Assembly: GCA_002281855.1 (NCBI GenBank)
Contig: NCHQ01000022.1
Location: forward strand, 62,001-126,000
Direction: 5' to 3'
Source of the DNA: Rhodospirillales bacterium 24-66-33
Lineage (GTDB): Bacteria; Pseudomonadota; Alphaproteobacteria; Reyranellales; Reyranellaceae
Length of the DNA: 64,000 nt
The position numbers and the translations under genes are program-made. Below the pieces are notes generated by a model. That model searched no databases. It was given only the letters and a program-made list of their open reading frames with translations, and had not been told where the DNA came from. Of the stretch, positions 61,144-64,000 are shown one piece after another; the first letter of the stretch is position 1; each line of letters begins with the position of its first letter.

Positions 61144-61573
61144 GGCGTTGTCCCGAGCAGCGTTCGAACGCGACGTCCAGCGGATCGATGTTCGATCCGT
61201 CCGGCTGTACGATTGGACGATCATCGAGGCGATCTATCCGATCTTTGACGTCGTCTTCAACCACACCAGCGCCGCCCCGCTGAGACTCCGTCTGTCCTGC
61301 GCCGACTGGGATGAGCTCCCGCCTTCGATCGAACTGCTGGACATGGATGGGAAACACCTCGGTTCGGCACCGCCGAATGTCGGTAGCGTCTTCAATGGCA
61401 GCGCGCATCCAAGTACCGGTCGCCCCTTCGTCTGCATGCGTGGCGCGCGCGAGTACCACACGCATTCCAGCCACACGTCAGATCTCTGGGATAATTACCG
61501 CGGCAAGTCCGGCATGGATCTGGCTGGAATCGCCCTTCAGCTCTGGCGGGCTTGGAAGAGGAGCGTTGGATGA
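61136..61573 (+). CDS. E2-like protein with Cys-Glu-His-His motif
   Basis: A 145-residue protein of the operon's E2 position. It has a UBC-like core, with LPPSIELLDMDGKHLG and then HPSTGRPFVC, where Cys100 falls where E2 enzymes have their catalytic Cys (HPN...G..CL). Glu106, His108 and His110 follow in GAREYHTH, so it fits the Metal_CEHH family known from prokaryotic ubiquitin-like operons. It probably carries the modifier as a thioester and may bind a metal. It starts GTG 61136, overlapping the modifier gene by eight bases. Confidence 0.72.
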   Translation: MLEALSRAAFERDVQRIDVRSVRLYDWTIIEAIYPIFDVVFNHTSAAPLRLRLSCADWDELPPSIELLDMDGKHLGSAPPNVGSVFNGSAHPSTGRPFVCMRGAREYHTHSSHTSDLWDNYRGKSGMDLAGIALQLWRAWKRSVG

Positions 61574-62040
61574 GCGCCATTATCTGCACGCGCGAGGTGC
61601 TACAGACGACCATCGCCGTCCTGCGGCGTGGCGGGGAGCGGGGTGAGGAACGAGTCGCGCTGTGGCTTTCGACTGCCGCCCCTCGCACGCCGGCTGCGGT
61701 CATCGAGGTGTATGAGCCCGATCAGGTTGCCGAGGTTGACTACTTCCGCCTGCCGCCCCTCTCGATGCGGTCGCTGATGGATCACCTCAGGCCAACGCGG
61801 CGGCGGATCGTCGCGCAAATCCACACCCATCCCGGGCAGGCCTTCCACTCAGAGGTGGACGCCGAGTGGGCAATCGTCAAGCACGTGGGCGCGCTATCGC
61901 TTGTGTTGCCTCGCTTCGCAGCCACAACCACTCCCGAAAATTTCCTGGAGGAGGTCATGACGTATGAATATTCCTCCGATGGTGATTGGCAGCATTGCCC
62001 GAGCGTAGGGCCAGCCGCGCGCGTTATCGTGACTGCATGA
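61570..62040 (+). CDS. JAB/JAMM-family deconjugating metalloprotease
   Basis: A 156-residue Mov34/MPN/PAD-1-fold protein with a clear JAMM motif: His85 and His87 in IHTHPG, Ser94 and Asp97 in FHSEVD, with Glu27 as the upstream general-base candidate (GEERVALW). In such operons it matures the ubiquitin-like protein by cutting after Gly-Gly and removes it from targets. The start is ATG 61570 inside ATGA overlapping the E2-like gene, and the stop overlaps the E1 gene in the same way. Confidence 0.88.
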   Translation: MSAIICTREVLQTTIAVLRRGGERGEERVALWLSTAAPRTPAAVIEVYEPDQVAEVDYFRLPPLSMRSLMDHLRPTRRRIVAQIHTHPGQAFHSEVDAEWAIVKHVGALSLVLPRFAATTTPENFLEEVMTYEYSSDGDWQHCPSVGPAARVIVTA

Positions 62041-63404
62041 GTACGGCTGAACAGCAGAACGCCCTGATGCTCGCATCCTTGCTCGGGGTGAACGAGGCGG
62101 ATGCCAGCGAGCGGCTAAGGCGAACCGTTCTCCTAACTGCCGAGCAGGGGTGGAAGTCGTCTTGGGCGAGCGAGGTGGGTCAGCTCCTCGGTCGCACGGT
62201 CGAAGTCAGGTTCGAACAGGGCGACGCTGCTCCCGACCTGGAGCTGATGATCGGTATGATCGCCCCTCGGACAGGCGCTAAGTGCCTGTTCGTCAACCTC
62301 GGGGCCGCCGGCGCCGCCCTCTCCATGGATCCCCTCGGCCGGTTTACCGGCGAGCCTCACGGTCTCCACGCCGCGGCGGCCGCGTGTGCAGTGGCTGCGG
62401 CGGCAGTGCACGCCGTGATCGACAACGCGGCGCTGCCGCCGGTACGCCTGCCCATGCGCCTGGATTACTCACAGCTCGGAATCCCGGATGGGGCATTGAA
62501 CCGTCCGATCGACGTTGGTCACGCGTTGATGGCGGGGGCGGGGGCCGTTGCGCACAGCTTCCTCCGCGCCGCGCGCCATCTAGATGTTCAGGGCGAACTG
62601 GTGATCATCGATCCAAAAGTGGTGCAGGGCGGCATCCTGAACCGCTGTATGTATCTGCGGGAGGAGGATGTCGGCGGCGATAAGGCTGTAGTGCTCGCCG
62701 AGCGGGCCCAGGCCGACTTTTCGGACCTGCGGCTTCGCCCATATGTCACCGACTTCAAGTCGTACGTCCGCGGACTCGGGCATCCGCCCGTGACCGTCTT
62801 CGTGACGGTTGACAGCCGGCATGTCCGGCGATCGATTCAACTGGAAGTGCCCGGCCGCATCGTGGATGCCTCGACTACTGATGTTCGCGGGGTTGTCGTC
62901 CACTCAAACGTGCTGCCGACGGAACAGGCATGCCTCGCCTGCATCTATCGTCACGTGCCTGAGGAGCACGCGCGCGAGCGCTCGATCGCTGAAGGCCTCG
63001 GTGTCGATCTAGCTGATGTCCGCCATGGCCTTATCACTGCGGACGTGGCGCGGCGGATCGTGCGTAGGCACCCCGCTCTCGACCCGGCCGCCATCACTGG
63101 CATCGCGTTCGACAGCCTTTTTCGACAGCTGTGCGCTGAGCAGACTCTGTCGACACCCGAGGGGCGGCAAGTCTTGGCGCCGTTCGCTTTCGTCTCGGCT
63201 TGGGCCGGTGTTTTGATGGTAGTGGAGATGCTGAGGTCATTCGCGGGGACCACCAAGACCAACTACTGGTCGGTCGATCCCTGGAATCTGCCGATCGCGC
63301 GCGGACGGACACTTCGCCCTCGCCATCCCGAATGCCAGTTCTGCTCGAAGCCCGAGTACGAGCCGATCATCCGGGAACTATGGGCAGAACGGGTCGAGGC
63401 TTGA
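62037..63404 (+). CDS. E1-like ThiF family activating enzyme
   Basis: A 455-residue protein. A 160-residue N-domain is unassigned. The ThiF adenylation domain has AGAGAVAHSFLRA (GAGAVAH 167-173) for ATP, acidic Asp192 in IIDPKVV, LNRCMYL with Arg203, and Lys216 in GGDKA. Two zinc knuckles, CLAC (299-302) and CQFC (433-436), are typical of E1/MoeB proteins. It should adenylate the modifier's C-terminal Gly and pass it to the E2-like protein. I chose ATG 62037, overlapping the JAB stop by ATGA. Confidence 0.87.
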   Translation: MSTAEQQNALMLASLLGVNEADASERLRRTVLLTAEQGWKSSWASEVGQLLGRTVEVRFEQGDAAPDLELMIGMIAPRTGAKCLFVNLGAAGAALSMDPLGRFTGEPHGLHAAAAACAVAAAAVHAVIDNAALPPVRLPMRLDYSQLGIPDGALNRPIDVGHALMAGAGAVAHSFLRAARHLDVQGELVIIDPKVVQGGILNRCMYLREEDVGGDKAVVLAERAQADFSDLRLRPYVTDFKSYVRGLGHPPVTVFVTVDSRHVRRSIQLEVPGRIVDASTTDVRGVVVHSNVLPTEQACLACIYRHVPEEHARERSIAEGLGVDLADVRHGLITADVARRIVRRHPALDPAAITGIAFDSLFRQLCAEQTLSTPEGRQVLAPFAFVSAWAGVLMVVEMLRSFAGTTKTNYWSVDPWNLPIARGRTLRPRHPECQFCSKPEYEPIIRELWAERVEA

Positions 63405-63593
63405 TCGGACACGCCGACGAGCGGGCACTGCTTTGCAACGGCCTCAAGACGCGGCCGCAATTTGGATCGTCAAGTGCAAGGCATATGAAAGGTGATCTGA
63501 TAAAGATCTCAGCGATGGCTTGCTCCGCGCCGGCGCTTGCCGGCCAAGCGCTACAACGACGAGCAGCCTAGAGAGAAAGGCGGGGTAGGCGGA

Positions 63594-64000
63594 ATGATGG
63601 ATGTCGTTTTCGGACTCTGGGCCGACGCGGGAGCCTGGCCGGAGCACGGCGGGCTCGGCGGCGGTGCGCTCGGTGCGCCGGTCGTGGGGCCGAACGGCCT
63701 TCTTGAGATCCTCGAGACCTTCCGCGGGCTCGGCGGACCCGGCACGCCGAATGTCGTGCGAATCGCCGCATTTCAAGCCGCACTCGAGGCGATGGACGGT
63801 GTGCCGCGCTTTTGGTCGCGCTCGCTAGCCGTAGACGGCTGGGCGACTGCGAGAACGCTGCTGCGCTGGCGGGACGCACTTGTCGACGCCGGCTGGGACC
63901 CAAGGCAGGAGTGGCGCAGCCCGCGGCTGTTCGACCTCGCCGCCGCCTCCGCAACCGACCTGCTTCCTGGAATCGCCGATCGTGTTGCCGCCTTGGCCGC
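63594..64000 (+). CDS. N-terminal part of a possible AddB-like/PD-(D/E)XK nuclease protein (runs off the window)
   Basis: An uninterrupted frame from ATG 63594, after AGGCGGA, to the window end gives 135 residues: MMDVVFGLWADAGAWPEHGG and later ATARTLLRWRDALVDAGWD. The last segment resembles the helical region of AddB-like proteins with an inactive helicase domain and C-terminal nuclease, often found in defence islands. The diagnostic nuclease residues would lie beyond the window. It follows the E1 gene after 189 bp, where I see nothing else. Confidence 0.45.
   Translation, partial: MMDVVFGLWADAGAWPEHGGLGGGALGAPVVGPNGLLEILETFRGLGGPGTPNVVRIAAFQAALEAMDGVPRFWSRSLAVDGWATARTLLRWRDALVDAGWDPRQEWRSPRLFDLAAASATDLLPGIADRVAALA

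Noticed and set aside
63405..63593. A short continuation frame after the E1 gene
   Set aside because: It is the tail of an out-of-frame shadow of the E1 gene and has no start or motif of its own.

Overview
The window is a GC-rich stretch of bacterial chromosome, densely packed on both strands and mostly ordinary housekeeping and metabolic genes. The gene set points to an alphaproteobacterium: betaine-lipid genes btaA/btaB, a leaderless-looking Leu leader peptide before leuA, a DUF2852 protein, an alphaproteobacterial-type glutamate-cysteine ligase, CaiB-type CoA transferases next to TctC-type solute-binding proteins, and an ETF-beta lysine methyltransferase homologue. A Rhodospirillales/Reyranella-like lineage is my guess and is not proven by the sequence. 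There is no rRNA, CRISPR array or recognisable transposase. The only tRNA material is clustered at 57.6-58.1 kb.

Layout. 0-15 kb: end of an SMP-30 family gene, a DUF2235 hydrolase, malonyl-CoA decarboxylase, an alkylation-repair pair (alkA-type glycosylase + ogt), the btaAB betaine-lipid operon with a candidate Pho box, a thiolase, then the minus-strand run purD - MBL hydrolase - queA - tgt - pncA (purine, queuosine and NAD salvage), facing xseA. 15-25 kb: a 34-bp perfect inverted repeat, DUF559, RraA, a lipoprotein, RidA and a VOC stub, then an envelope-lipid group (glycosyltransferase, LpxH-like phosphoesterase, lipid kinase), an unassigned GNAT-like/small-protein pair, a lytic transglycosylase and pmbA with a histone-H1-like tail. 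25-34 kb: leuA with leader peptide and attenuator, a His-rich exported protein, a CoA transferase and two tandem tctC genes carrying a duplication scar, a frameshifted gene, then DUF2852, TetR and MATE genes with two matching 19-bp operators. 34-57 kb: a ubiD-like decarboxylase and ubiA, a GST, a CitE-like lyase, creA, a drug/metabolite exporter, an ETF-beta methyltransferase homologue, rsmE-gshA and followers, tldD (partner of pmbA), oxidoreductases, an acyl-CoA synthetase, tex and fghA.

57.6-64 kb is different: it looks like an integration hot spot and defence island. It holds a tRNA-Leu(CAA) gene cut just 3' of its anticodon, an intact tRNA-Leu(CAA), the 3' half of a tRNA-Gly(GCC) and a decayed RidA gene. 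A RES toxin / Xre-MbcA-type antitoxin module follows. It is divergently transcribed from a four-gene ubiquitin-conjugation-like operon: a multi-ubiquitin protein ending in Gly-Gly-Gly-Gly-Ala, an E2-like protein with a Cys-Glu-His-His pattern, a JAMM/JAB deconjugase and an E1/ThiF-like enzyme. The window ends inside a gene that may be an AddB-like nuclease.

The most interesting point is the roughly 145-bp region between the toxin-antitoxin module and the ubiquitin-like operon. Two 10-bp perfect inverted repeats are nested in it around two interlocked candidate promoters. This suggests that the antitoxin, or another shared regulator, controls both systems.
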